Position numbers and translations under genes: made by a program. This document shows, piece after piece, positions 9,580 through 18,450 of a stretch of DNA of 64,000 nt (positions within the stretch are counted from its first letter, which is position 1; each line of letters begins with the position of its first letter). The notes beneath the pieces are model-generated. The model saw only the letters and a list, made by a program, of their open reading frames with translations. It did not search any database and was not told the DNA's origin. The stretch lies in the NCBI RefSeq assembly GCF_013391805.1, contig NZ_CP058364.1, positions 124,001 through 188,000 of the forward strand, given 5' to 3'. Source of the stretch: Galbibacter sp. BG1 (lineage in GTDB: Bacteria; Bacteroidota; Bacteroidia; Flavobacteriales; Flavobacteriaceae).

Positions 9580-10050
9580 ATGCACTATAGAATTGAAGAA
9601 GCTCCTGCAAGTATTCTTTTAGGTTTAAGTACCGAAATGTCTTTAGTTGATAACAAGACAAAGTTCCTTTGGAGTTCTTTCATGCCAAAACTCGGCGAAA
9701 TAACCAACAGAAAAGACGAATTCTTTTATTCGGTAGAAGAATATCCCGACGATTATTTTAAAACTTTTAATCCTACCAAAATATTCAAAAAATGGGCCGC
9801 TATTGCAGTATATGAAATGTCTGACAAAAAAGATTTGGAAATCTTAAAAATCCCAAAAGGGAAATATGCTGTTTTTAATTATGTTGGAAAGTCTTCTAAA
9901 GTCTATACTGCTTACCAATATATTTACGGTGAGTGGTTGGCCAAAACCAACTACAAACTGGACGACAGGCCACATTTTGCTTTGATGGGTGCAAAATATA
10001 AAAATGGTGATCCCGCCTCTGAAGAAGAGCTATGGATCCCCATTAAATAA
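9580..10050 (+). CDS. GyrI-like / effector-binding domain protein
   Basis: Protein of 156 aa made of a single GyrI-like (bacterial transcription activator effector-binding) domain: the YPDDYFK segment, then KWAAIAVYEMSD, then the IPKGKYAVFNYVGKSS strand, which resembles the ligand-binding half of AraC/MerR regulators without any DNA-binding domain. Stand-alone members bind small hydrophobic molecules or hydrolyse cyclopropanes. It is divergent from the SGNH esterase (79 bp apart) and convergent with fabH. The function here is unknown. Confidence 0.78.
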   Translation: MHYRIEEAPASILLGLSTEMSLVDNKTKFLWSSFMPKLGEITNRKDEFFYSVEEYPDDYFKTFNPTKIFKKWAAIAVYEMSDKKDLEILKIPKGKYAVFNYVGKSSKVYTAYQYIYGEWLAKTNYKLDDRPHFALMGAKYKNGDPASEEELWIPIK

Positions 10051-10155
10051 ACCCTATCTATTTCCTTTGATCCCCTTTTAAAAGATAGACATTGGAGATT
10101 TTTACAATAATTTTCATGCAGTGCTTTGGTGAATAAAGCTTCAATCTAAGTCATT

Positions 10156-10187
10156 AAAAAACCCTTCAAAGCAAAACCTTGAAGGGT
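10156..10187 (-). terminator. Rho-independent terminator after fabH
   Basis: Arms ACCCTTCAA and TTGAAGGGT are perfect complements. The flanking A-run at 10156-10161 gives a U-tract on the minus strand. Confidence 0.75.
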
Positions 10188-10222
10188 AAGAGAATATTTT
10201 AGTTTTTCTTTTTAAATAGAGC

Positions 10223-11233
10223 CTACCATTTTATAATCGCACTACCCCAAGTAAAACCACTACCAAAAGCCGCTAGAACAACAGTATCGCCTTCTTTAAC
10301 TTTTCCTTGCTCCCAAGCTTCCGTTAGCGCAATTGGAATGGAAGCAGCAGTGGTGTTTCCATATTTCATAATATTATTAAACACCTGATCATCGCTGAGC
10401 TTAAATTTCTGCTGAATGAATTGAGATATTCTCAAATTTGCCTGGTGCGGCACTAACAAATCAATATCTGCAGGAGTAAGATTGTTTGTTTGCAATCCTT
10501 CGTTGATTACTTCACTAAAACGAACAACCGCATTTTTAAACACAAACTGACCGTTCATATGTGGATAATAAGAGGTATCCTCCTTATCGTCATCTTCCAA
10601 TATATCGGTCACCCAACGTTTTCCCATTCCTGGCGCAATTAAAGATAACTCTTCTGCATGCTCACCTTCTGAGTGTAAATGGGTAGACAATACACCTTTA
10701 GAAGTATCTTCTTCCCTACTTAATACAGCAGCTCCCGCTCCGTCGCCAAAAATAACGGAAACCCCTCGTCCACGAGTACTCATATCCAATCCGGTAGAAT
10801 GTAATTCAGACCCTATAATTAGAATGTTTTTATACATTCCTGTTTTTATGAATTGATCTGCGACCGATAAAGCATAAATAAAACCAGAACATTGATTTCT
10901 AACATCCAATGCTCCAACTGTTTTAATGCCCAATTCTCTTTGTACCAAAACTCCGGGACCAGGAAAATAGTAATCTGGACTTAGCGTAGCAAAAATGATA
11001 AAATCAATATCATCTTTATGCAATCCAGACCTTTCGATGGCCACTTTAGCGGCTTTCACCCCCATAGTAGTCGTTGTATCACCATCTCCCTTTACTACAT
11101 GACGCCTTTCTTTAATACCAGTACGTTCTTGTATCCAAGCATCGTTGGTCTCCATTATTTTAGATAAATCGTCGTTGGTTACCACATTCTCTGGAACATA
11201 ATAGCCTAATCCCGTTATTTTTGAATTGTACAT
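10223..11233 (-). CDS. fabH: Beta-ketoacyl-ACP synthase III
   Basis: Starts fatty-acid chains by condensing acetyl- or branched-chain acyl-CoA with malonyl-ACP. At 336 aa it has the normal KAS III length. The catalytic triad is visible: Cys115 in VRNQCSGF, His263 in VPHQANLR and Asn293 in MKYGNTTAASIP. It stands alone with its own terminator, not in a fab/plsX cluster, so it may be a second FabH copy or a paralogue with another acyl preference; that cannot be decided here. The ATG at 11233 directly precedes the conserved first strand. Confidence 0.93.
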   Translation of the reverse strand: MYNSKITGLGYYVPENVVTNDDLSKIMETNDAWIQERTGIKERRHVVKGDGDTTTTMGVKAAKVAIERSGLHKDDIDFIIFATLSPDYYFPGPGVLVQRELGIKTVGALDVRNQCSGFIYALSVADQFIKTGMYKNILIIGSELHSTGLDMSTRGRGVSVIFGDGAGAAVLSREEDTSKGVLSTHLHSEGEHAEELSLIAPGMGKRWVTDILEDDDKEDTSYYPHMNGQFVFKNAVVRFSEVINEGLQTNNLTPADIDLLVPHQANLRISQFIQQKFKLSDDQVFNNIMKYGNTTAASIPIALTEAWEQGKVKEGDTVVLAAFGSGFTWGSAIIKW

Positions 11234-11531
11234 TGATAAATTCTTTTTTTGAAAAAATAAAATTAATCGAATTCTATTACGATTAAGGTAAAAATTAGCG
11301 CCGCAAGTTACGTAATATTACTAACTCTTTAAAAAAGCGAACGATAAAAGATAATTAAAAAAAATGGCATTTAGAATCTTTTAAAAATATAAAGCACCTC
11401 CATTTTCAAAGATAACAGACCTTTAACAACTTTTGTTAAACATCTCTAAAACTGCTACCTGGATGTTAATTTTAGTCTAATCATGATTATATTATAAAGA
11501 GTCTGTTTAAATCATGTTATATATAAAGCCT

Positions 11532-13667
11532 ATGAAAAATAATTACCTAAAAATTCGTTCGTATTATCAAATTAAAGAATCTGTAATTTCTAAAAATCTT
11601 CTATCAGTGTTAATTATTTTTTTCTTTTGCAGTATGGGATTTTCGCAGGCCGACCTTTCCATTACTGCGTTTCTAGAATCCAATGATAGAAATGCAAACG
11701 CAGGTGACCGTATTTCTCTTGAATATACTATACGGAACAATGGTAACGTCGAGGTTGATGACCCTGTGGTAGGATTTTACTTATCTAATGATCAAACCTT
11801 CGATTCCAACGACATATTATTAGAAACTGAAGATGTTTCAGATCTTGATCCCTACGAAAGTGATGACGAAGGGGAACAAGTCCCACTGCCTTCGAATGTT
11901 AATTCGGACTACTATTACATTCTTGTAGTAGCAGATCCTTTCAATAGCGTTTATGAATCGGATGAAAATAACAATACCGCCAGCGCCGCAATTACCATAG
12001 GAAATCCGGCAGAGGATGATGGAGATGACGATAATGATGACGGAGGAGATTCTGATGATGACTCTGACAATGAAGATTCTGATGACGGAGATGACTCTGA
12101 TAACGATGACGATGATGGTGATGACTCCGATAATGATGGAGATGATTATGACGGTGCTGATTTAATATTTGCTTCAGCTTTTATTGAAGAAAACGATTTG
12201 CAATCAACCCCCGGAAGTCGGATTACCATAGAATATGCCTTAGGAAACAACGGTAACGAAGACGCCGAAGAATTTAATGTAGGTTTCTTCATATCTAATA
12301 ACACCACACTTTCTGAAGATGATCAGTTTCTAGAAAATGATAATATAGGAAATGTAGAAGTTGATGAAATTGAAGATGAGAACGACCAAATAACCTTACC
12401 CAATTCTCTTTCTTCTGGAACTTATTACATTATCTTAAAAGCCGATGTCGATAATTCGGTAGAAGAAACCAATGAAAACAATAATACCATAGCCCTCGCA
12501 ATAGAGATCGCTTCCACCCAAGAAGATCCAAATGAGGAAGCAAAAAATCAAATCGGGCAAGCTTCAAATATTCTGAAGAAACAAAATACAGGCGAATTTG
12601 CCAGTTATTTTTTTGAAGCCTCTTACTCAAATCCTGTGGTGGTGATTCCCTCCATATCCTATAACGGGAGTCAGCCTGCATTTGCCCGTATAAAAAACAT
12701 TCAGCCTAATGGTTTCGATTATAAAATTGAAGAATGGGATTACTTAGACGGCAAACATGTTGAAGAAACCCTACCCCTTTTGGTTGTAGAAGAAGGTGTA
12801 CATACCCTTGCCGACGGAAGGACAGTAGAAGCTGGATTTATTGATATCGGCACTTCCTCAACTACCATCCCTTTTAATGCTAGTTTCGAACAAACACCCA
12901 TTGTTCTAACCTCCGTAGTTTCAAATAACGATAGCCGAGCTGCGGTAACTAGAATGGATAAAATAAGTAATACTCAATTTAGTGTTAGGCTACAGGCACA
13001 GGAAAATATAAAAGAACAACACGAGATAGAACGTGTGGCTTATATAGCTATTACCTCTGGATTTGGAAATGACGATAATAAAAATTTTGAGGCCATAAGA
13101 ACTGCGCGACAATTTACAGAAAATTGGTATTCCATTAATTTCTTTCTCCCGATGGAAAATCCAGTATTTCTAACTTCGATGCAAACTACTAATGGCATAG
13201 ACACGGCTGTTTTGAGGTTTAAAAACCTTACATCTACTTCTGTACAGTTGAAAGTCCAAGAAGAAAAATCTAAAGATGAAGAAGTGAAACACGCCACGGA
13301 AGTAGGTGGATATGTGCTTTTTGAAGCAGGTAATATTTTTGCTGAAGAAGAACTTGATGATTCCACTCAAAACGATATAGCATCTACTCTTAGTGCGAGA
13401 AACGATCCAAAAGTTGTGAGCGTACAAAACTATCCGAATCCCTTTACTTCTCAAACTAAAATATCCTATAATCTTTTAGAAACTTCGCTAGTTAACTTAA
13501 GCGTTTTGGATTGGAATGGAAGGAGCATTAAAACCTTGGTCAATGGAAAACAAGAAGCCGGAGAATACGAAATTTCATTTCAGAGCTTCGGATTAACACC
13601 TGGAATTTATTTATGTGCATTACAAGTGGATGGAGAAAAATTATATCATAAAATGGTTATAGAATAG
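11532..13667 (+). CDS. Secreted CARDB-domain protein with T9SS sorting domain
   Basis: Surface or secreted protein of 711 aa. A signal peptide ends near SMGFSQADLS. Two CARDB-like beta-sandwich domains follow, each with a DNSVxExNENNNT-type ending (FNSVYESDENNNT and DNSVEETNENNNT). They are joined by an Asp/Ser/Gly-rich acidic linker encoded at about 12010-12155, likely to bind calcium or act as a flexible spacer. The next region (about 350-600) contains two related beta-rich segments resembling H-type-lectin folds (VEAGFIDIG, VAYIAITSGFG). The last 80 residues (YPNPFTSQTKISYNL to the end) are a type A type IX secretion sorting domain. The ligand is unknown. Start chosen at 11532 because the earlier in-frame ATG (11514) adds only six residues. 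Confidence 0.85.
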   Translation: MKNNYLKIRSYYQIKESVISKNLLSVLIIFFFCSMGFSQADLSITAFLESNDRNANAGDRISLEYTIRNNGNVEVDDPVVGFYLSNDQTFDSNDILLETEDVSDLDPYESDDEGEQVPLPSNVNSDYYYILVVADPFNSVYESDENNNTASAAITIGNPAEDDGDDDNDDGGDSDDDSDNEDSDDGDDSDNDDDDGDDSDNDGDDYDGADLIFASAFIEENDLQSTPGSRITIEYALGNNGNEDAEEFNVGFFISNNTTLSEDDQFLENDNIGNVEVDEIEDENDQITLPNSLSSGTYYIILKADVDNSVEETNENNNTIALAIEIASTQEDPNEEAKNQIGQASNILKKQNTGEFASYFFEASYSNPVVVIPSISYNGSQPAFARIKNIQPNGFDYKIEEWDYLDGKHVEETLPLLVVEEGVHTLADGRTVEAGFIDIGTSSTTIPFNASFEQTPIVLTSVVSNNDSRAAVTRMDKISNTQFSVRLQAQENIKEQHEIERVAYIAITSGFGNDDNKNFEAIRTARQFTENWYSINFFLPMENPVFLTSMQTTNGIDTAVLRFKNLTSTSVQLKVQEEKSKDEEVKHATEVGGYVLFEAGNIFAEEELDDSTQNDIASTLSARNDPKVVSVQNYPNPFTSQTKISYNLLETSLVNLSVLDWNGRSIKTLVNGKQEAGEYEISFQSFGLTPGIYLCALQVDGEKLYHKMVIE

Positions 13668-13700
13668 GTTGTATATATTCATTCTGAAAACATATTTATG

Positions 13701-13743
13701 AGGGATTTAAAATTTAGCTATTAAATTTTAGATCCCTTTTTTA
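13701..13743 (+). terminator. Rho-independent terminator after the CARDB gene
   Basis: Long arms AGGGATTTAAAATTTA and TAAATTTTAGATCCCT (one mismatch) followed by seven T. It lies 33 bp after the stop codon. Confidence 0.85.
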
Positions 13744-13802
13744 TTTTCTTGACCGAATTTAAATTTAGATTTTTTAAATTACAGATTACAGACAGAATAG
13801 TG

Positions 13803-15008
13803 CTACTCTTTTCCATCGACATAATCCTGTAAATAGGCATACCTCTCGGTAAGTTTCCCTTGATGAGTCATTCGAGCACGTTCTAAGATACCGTCCTTAT
13901 CATTATTAAAAAAAGCAGGAATAACATGGTTTACAAAACTTTCCCCAAACCCTCCGCTGGCGTCAGCTGGCAATTCACATGGTAGGTTATCCACCGCCAT
14001 TACCGCTATGGCATTGGTATTTAAATAATCCACTTCTTTTTCTGAAACTGGATCGTAACCATAAATAGGCTCTGCTATGGTAGATGGACGAATTGTTGAG
14101 GCCACGGGACCATCGATATCACAACTAATATCGGCCACTACCTTGATATTAAAACCAGAGGCTTTGGCATCTTCCCGAGTGTATAAGTACGGTGCCCCAT
14201 CCCCATAAAAATGCCCTGCAATAAAGAAATCGGTTTTTTGGGCAAATCTCATGAAATTAGATTGGTAATCCTGTGGATTGCTATAGAAGTCTTGAACATC
14301 GGGAAAAGTACCGTCTTTTCGCTTGTTATAGTCCAAAACATCAATTTGACAATAAACCGGCTCTAGAAAATCTTTATCCAAATATTCATCTACAGAAACT
14401 TCCCTGATTTTCATAGCATCTAGCATCTCCTTGGCACCATTACCCACTCTTCCTTTTCCAGTAAGCAAAATTTTAATATTTGGAATACGAATTCTGAGGA
14501 GAGCGTCGATAAGAGCTTTTCTATTGGGCAGACTTTCTGCTTTTGGCAAGTTGTACAAATTAAATTTAAGACCGTATGCTCTAAAACCATTATAGGCACC
14601 CACGATTCCTGCGTATCGCCCGAAAGCTACTAAGCGTTGACCGTTTGTATTGGTTATAACTTCATGGTCGTAGAGTTCTATATTCTTTTGAAGTACCGCT
14701 TGAAGTAAATCTCGATTGTAGGGTTGTTTTTTTATGGTATGTGAAAAAAAGAAATATTTTTTGTTCGGAATAAGCGCAGCAATAGGAACTTCTTTTACCC
14801 CCAGCAAAACATCACAATTGGCCATATCGTTGGAAATTGGGAAACCATATTTTTCATATTCTGAATCTGAAAATACTCGAATATTAGAAGGTTCTACAAC
14901 AATTTCGGCTTGAGGAAACTTATCCTTGACAATTTGACAGGCCTCTGGTGACAAAACTACCCGACGATCTGGTGGTGTTTTGCGCTCTTTTATAATTCCG
15001 AATTTCAC
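13803..15008 (-). CDS. NAD(P)-dependent dehydrogenase, saccharopine/alanine dehydrogenase family
   Basis: Protein of 401 aa. The N-terminal alanine dehydrogenase/transhydrogenase domain is recognisable from GIIKERKTPPDRRVVLSP. A nucleotide-binding core follows (KILLTGKGRVGNGAKEMLDA, about residues 180-200) and then a late ADISCDIDGPVASTIRPST segment. The layout is closest to lysine-forming saccharopine dehydrogenases (LYS1 type) and their bacterial relatives. Saccharopine pathways are not general in Flavobacteriia and this genome carries a diaminopimelate decarboxylase (lysA at 44904), so lysine synthesis is not its obvious job; the true substrate is unclear. Monocistronic, minus strand. Confidence 0.8.
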   Translation of the reverse strand: MKFGIIKERKTPPDRRVVLSPEACQIVKDKFPQAEIVVEPSNIRVFSDSEYEKYGFPISNDMANCDVLLGVKEVPIAALIPNKKYFFFSHTIKKQPYNRDLLQAVLQKNIELYDHEVITNTNGQRLVAFGRYAGIVGAYNGFRAYGLKFNLYNLPKAESLPNRKALIDALLRIRIPNIKILLTGKGRVGNGAKEMLDAMKIREVSVDEYLDKDFLEPVYCQIDVLDYNKRKDGTFPDVQDFYSNPQDYQSNFMRFAQKTDFFIAGHFYGDGAPYLYTREDAKASGFNIKVVADISCDIDGPVASTIRPSTIAEPIYGYDPVSEKEVDYLNTNAIAVMAVDNLPCELPADASGGFGESFVNHVIPAFFNNDKDGILERARMTHQGKLTERYAYLQDYVDGKE

Positions 15009-15085
15009 ACGTTTAATTTTTATGCAAGTTATTTCAATTACTTGATTTAAGCGAAAATACTTCGATTATTAAAAGCAGGCAAAAA

Positions 15086-15298
15086 TTATTCAGCCCTTTC
15101 CACTTCACTTTCAGATTTTAGCACATAATCGCCGTCCTCTTGCTTAATATACAAAGCCTTGTCGTTTTTTTGACCGTCTCGTGTAATTTCATTCCCTTTT
15201 ATGGTTTTGGTTATTTTACTGGTATATGTCTTTTCTACTTTTCCTTCTGCGGTACCGTTACCCCATTTCCACTTTACTTTTGTTCCTTCTTTGATCAT
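15086..15298 (-). CDS. DUF2945 (Tudor-like) small protein
   Basis: Protein of 70 aa covering one DUF2945 domain ('hypervirulence-associated protein TUDOR domain'). It opens with KEGTKVKWKWGNGTAEGKV, then a charged middle and YVLKSESEVER near the end. The molecular role is not established. It is divergent from the RNA locus at 15430-15958. Confidence 0.82.
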   Translation of the reverse strand: MIKEGTKVKWKWGNGTAEGKVEKTYTSKITKTIKGNEITRDGQKNDKALYIKQEDGDYVLKSESEVERAE

Positions 15299-15429
15299 TT
15301 TTTTATTTTAAAGATAGCTTCTTTTAGGCAGATTGGTTCTTAATATTATTCTAAATTAAGATTGGAATGGCTTTTGAACTATTATTTTTACTATTTTCGC
15401 ACTCCCTTACAAGTTTAGAGTTTGTTTGG

Positions 15430-15535
15430 AAAGTGCATTAGGGATAGCAGCGGCATCCCCCGACGCCAAATGTCGGGGATATAGCGTATAGCCCGACCTT
15501 TAAGCCGACCATGGGAGGTGTAAGGAAATGCCAAG
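15430..15535 (+). ncRNA. Structured RNA candidate upstream of ssrA (Flavo-1-like)
   Basis: GC-richer than its surroundings and without a reading frame. An outer stem GCATT (15435-15439) pairs with AATGC (15527-15531). An inner hairpin pairs ATCCCC(C)GAC (15455-15464) with GTCGGGGAT (15472-15480), with conserved-looking single strands GATAGCAGCGGC and ATATAGCG around it. GGGAT at 15441-15445 could also pair with ATCCC at 15455-15459, giving an alternative fold. The GATAGCAGCGGCATCC...GATATAGCG pattern is one I recall as recurring in flavobacterial intergenic regions and may be the Flavo-1 RNA motif; this is from memory, not a search. It ends 27 bp before the tmRNA. Confidence 0.5.
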
Positions 15536-15561
15536 AAAGTTCTTTAAAATAAATTTTTTTT

Positions 15562-15958
15562 GGGGTCGACTGGTTTTGACAGCGAGTCTAATGAAAGTGT
15601 AAGCATGCAGAGCGCTGGGATACAGCTCTTAAATCTCATATTTCACATTTTTTAAATGGCGAGAATAACTACGCTCTTGCTGCCTAATCTGAAGTTATAG
15701 TAAGATTTTGGCCATGTCCCTGCAAGGCAGGGAGGCGAGATGTCTCTGGGTAGCCCTTGTTGATGGCGACCCGTTTTGAGACACCATAAAAGTCAACATA
15801 GAAATGGTGTAGCTTCGGCACTGTTTCAAAACTTAAGAAGCTAAGCGCGTAGTGGGCGGTTTTCGGTCAGTTGCGCGTCGACAATTAAACGAAGACTAAG
15901 CATGTAGAAAGCATTTTGATTGCTTGTTTGGACGGGAGTTCGAATCTCCCCGACTCCA
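15562..15958 (+). ncRNA. ssrA: tmRNA (transfer-messenger RNA)
   Basis: Rescues stalled ribosomes together with SmpB. The 5' end GGGGUCGACUGGUUUUGACAG is diagnostic. The acceptor stem pairs GGGGTCG (15562-15568) with CGACTCC (15951-15957) and keeps the G-U wobble at the third pair that alanyl-tRNA synthetase reads. The T arm is GGGAGTTCGAATCTCCC. The tag reading frame at 15658-15687 encodes GENNYALAA followed by TAA. After the discriminator A (15958) the sequence is CAA, so the terminal CCA is not encoded and must be added enzymatically. A hairpin terminator follows 10 bp later. Confidence 0.97.
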
Positions 15959-15968
15959 CAAACAAAAA

Positions 15969-16007
15969 CCCCAACTAATTAAAAATAAATTAGTTGAGGT
16001 TTTTTTT
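15969..16007 (+). terminator. Rho-independent terminator after ssrA
   Basis: CCCCAACTAATT (15969-15980) pairs with AATTAGTTGAGG (15988-15999) with one mismatch; a run of eight T follows. Confidence 0.85.
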
Positions 16008-16091
16008 ATTTTATTGCATTAGCTAATAACGTGTCGATCTTATCTCGAAAATCGAGATATATTTAAATTACACAATTTACCAACCTAGGTT

Positions 16092-18296
16092 TTATAGCCT
16101 TCGAACCTTATCAATACCGTGGATTTTTTTCAAATTCTCCAATAGCTTTTTCAAAATGGTCTTGTTTTTAACTTCTACCGTAATTTTTCCTGAAAAAACA
16201 CCACCCTCCGTATCAAAATTGATACTTTTCATGTTTACGTGCATATTATTGGAAATTACTTTGGTGACGTTGCTTACCAAACCTAGATTATCGATACCAT
16301 CCAGTTTTAGGATGGCTGTAAATTCCTGTTGGGTAGAATCAATCCATTTAGCAGAGATAATCCTATATGCGTAGTTTGACTGCAGTGTAATGGCATTCGG
16401 ACAATTTTTTTTATGAACTTTAATCCCTTCATTTACGGTAATAAATCCAAAAACATCATCCCCGGGGATAGGACTGCAGCAATTGGAAAACTTATAGTCC
16501 AGTTTTTCTTCTTCCTTCCCAAAAACAAGTTGATCGTAATTGGTGGTTATTTCTTCCCTATTAATTTCTTCGGCAGATGCTGGTTTGCGCATCTTATTTT
16601 TAAAGAAATTTATAAAAGTGTTGCTACGGGAAGCGGCAAAATCTTTAAGCATTTGGTTGTCTATAGTGCTTATTCCCACCCTGTAAAAAAGGTCTAGACT
16701 TGTTTTTAGTTTGAAATAGACCACGAGGTCGTTCACTATATTTTCATTCAGCGTAATTTTAAGCTGCTTGAGTTTTCTTCGGAGTATTTCTTTTCCTTCT
16801 TCTGCAATTTGTTTTTTCTCGTCTTTAAGGGAAGATTTTATTTTAGCCCTTGCCCTTGCTGTGGTGGCGTAATCTAACCAGTTTGCATTAGGTTTGGAGC
16901 TTTCTGAGGTGATTACTTCTACTTGATCCCCACTTTTTAATTCCCTGCTAAGGGGAACTAATTTTCCATTGACTTTGGCCCCTCTGGTTTTTAAACCAAC
17001 CTCGGTATGTATGCTGAAGGCAAAGTCTAAAGGGGAGGCTCCTTTGGGCAGCGATTTCAATTCGCCTTTGGGAGTAAATACAAAAATCTCTTGGGAATAA
17101 AGGTTTAGCTTAAATTCTTCCACAAAATCCACTGCATTTCCATCGGCGTTTTCTAGTGCTTCCTGCAAGCGGTTGAGCCATATCTCTATACCTTGCTCTT
17201 TTTGATCTCCATGCTTGTATTTAAAATGTGCCGCATATCCCTTCTCTGCAATTTCGTGCATCCGCTCACTGCGTATTTGCACTTCTACCCATCTGCCTTT
17301 GGGCCCGATAACGGTAATGTGCAATGCTTCATACCCAGTTGTTTTGGGGGAAGAAATCCAATCCCGGAGTCGCGTTGGATTGGGTCTGAAGTGATCGGTG
17401 ACGATGGAATAAATTTTCCAAGCTAGGAATTTTTCATTGTCTCGATCGCTTTTATAAATAATGCGGATAGCAAATTTATCGTATACTTCATCAAAGCTTA
17501 CGTTTTGGGATTTCATTTTCCTTCGGATGGAAAAAATAGATTTAGGGCGACCTTTAATCACATAATTCAACCCTTCAACATCCAAACTCTCTTTTATTAC
17601 ATTGCTAAAAGACTCAATATATGCTTCTTGGTCTTCTTTGCTTTCCTGCATTTTATTAAGAATGTCGTTGTAGACATCTGGTTCGGTGTATTTTAATCCC
17701 AAATCTTCAAGCTCTGTCTTTATATTGTAGAGCCCAATCCTATGTGCTAAGGGAGCGTAAATGTAAAGGGTTTCCGAAGCTATTTTAACCTGCTTATGGT
17801 CTGCCATGGAATCCATGGTTTGCATATTGTGTAAGCGATCGGCTATTTTTATAAGAATTACCCTTACATCATCGTTAAGGGTGAGCAGCATTTTCCTGAA
17901 GTTTTCTGCTTGCAAGGAAATATCTTGCTCTGATGTCATTTGGGAAATTTTGGTAAGTCCGTCCACAATACGTGCTACGGTCTCCCCAAACAAGCGTTCC
18001 ATATCTTCCAAGGTGTAGGAAGTATCTTCCACCACATCGTGCAACAAGGCAGCCGCAATAGCGGTAGCATCCAGCCCGATTTGCTGCGCCACTATCTTGG
18101 CAACCGCAATGGGATGGAAAATGTAAGCTTCGCCACTCTTTCTACGCTGATCTTTATGCGCATCTACAGCCGTATCGAAAGCCAACCGGATGAGCTTTTT
18201 ATCTTCATCTGAAAGGGTTTGATAACTGATGCGCAATAACTCCTTATATTGCCTGGCTATCTGCTTGTTTTCCTTTTCTACATCAAGTACCTTCAT
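16092..18296 (-). CDS. Bifunctional (p)ppGpp synthetase/hydrolase (Rel/SpoT)
   Basis: Stringent-response enzyme of 734 aa, the usual Rel length. The HD hydrolase domain has its metal motif in ALLHDVVEDT (about residues 85-95). The synthetase domain shows RLRDWISSPKTTGYEALH; its basic RxRD motif is the class seen in bifunctional enzymes rather than the acidic EXDD of RelA. A TGS domain starts at EIFVFTPKGELKSLPKGA, a cysteine motif (FSNCCSPIPGDD) follows, and an ACT domain closes the C-terminus. Both active sites look intact, so it should both make and degrade (p)ppGpp. It faces ssrA tail to tail. Confidence 0.95.
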   Translation of the reverse strand: MKVLDVEKENKQIARQYKELLRISYQTLSDEDKKLIRLAFDTAVDAHKDQRRKSGEAYIFHPIAVAKIVAQQIGLDATAIAAALLHDVVEDTSYTLEDMERLFGETVARIVDGLTKISQMTSEQDISLQAENFRKMLLTLNDDVRVILIKIADRLHNMQTMDSMADHKQVKIASETLYIYAPLAHRIGLYNIKTELEDLGLKYTEPDVYNDILNKMQESKEDQEAYIESFSNVIKESLDVEGLNYVIKGRPKSIFSIRRKMKSQNVSFDEVYDKFAIRIIYKSDRDNEKFLAWKIYSIVTDHFRPNPTRLRDWISSPKTTGYEALHITVIGPKGRWVEVQIRSERMHEIAEKGYAAHFKYKHGDQKEQGIEIWLNRLQEALENADGNAVDFVEEFKLNLYSQEIFVFTPKGELKSLPKGASPLDFAFSIHTEVGLKTRGAKVNGKLVPLSRELKSGDQVEVITSESSKPNANWLDYATTARARAKIKSSLKDEKKQIAEEGKEILRRKLKQLKITLNENIVNDLVVYFKLKTSLDLFYRVGISTIDNQMLKDFAASRSNTFINFFKNKMRKPASAEEINREEITTNYDQLVFGKEEEKLDYKFSNCCSPIPGDDVFGFITVNEGIKVHKKNCPNAITLQSNYAYRIISAKWIDSTQQEFTAILKLDGIDNLGLVSNVTKVISNNMHVNMKSINFDTEGGVFSGKITVEVKNKTILKKLLENLKKIHGIDKVRRL

Positions 18297-18450
18297 ATAT
18301 TAAAAATAAGCTAAACATTACAATTTAACAACAAAATCCATGCCTTATCTACACGGTTTGAAATAAAGTCGTTGAAGCGCTATCCAAATAAAATTGGATG
18401 CTTATAACCTAACAAAAAATAATTGATAAATGTGATTTTAAGCTTAACGA

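Noticed and set aside
12010-12155. GAT/GAC-rich repeat considered as a satellite or CRISPR-like array
   Set aside because: In frame, encodes an acidic linker, no regular repeat unit or spacers.
16041-16059. Small hairpin TATCTCGA/TCGAGATA between ssrA and rel
   Set aside because: Short stem with no U-tract on either side; cannot be called a terminator.
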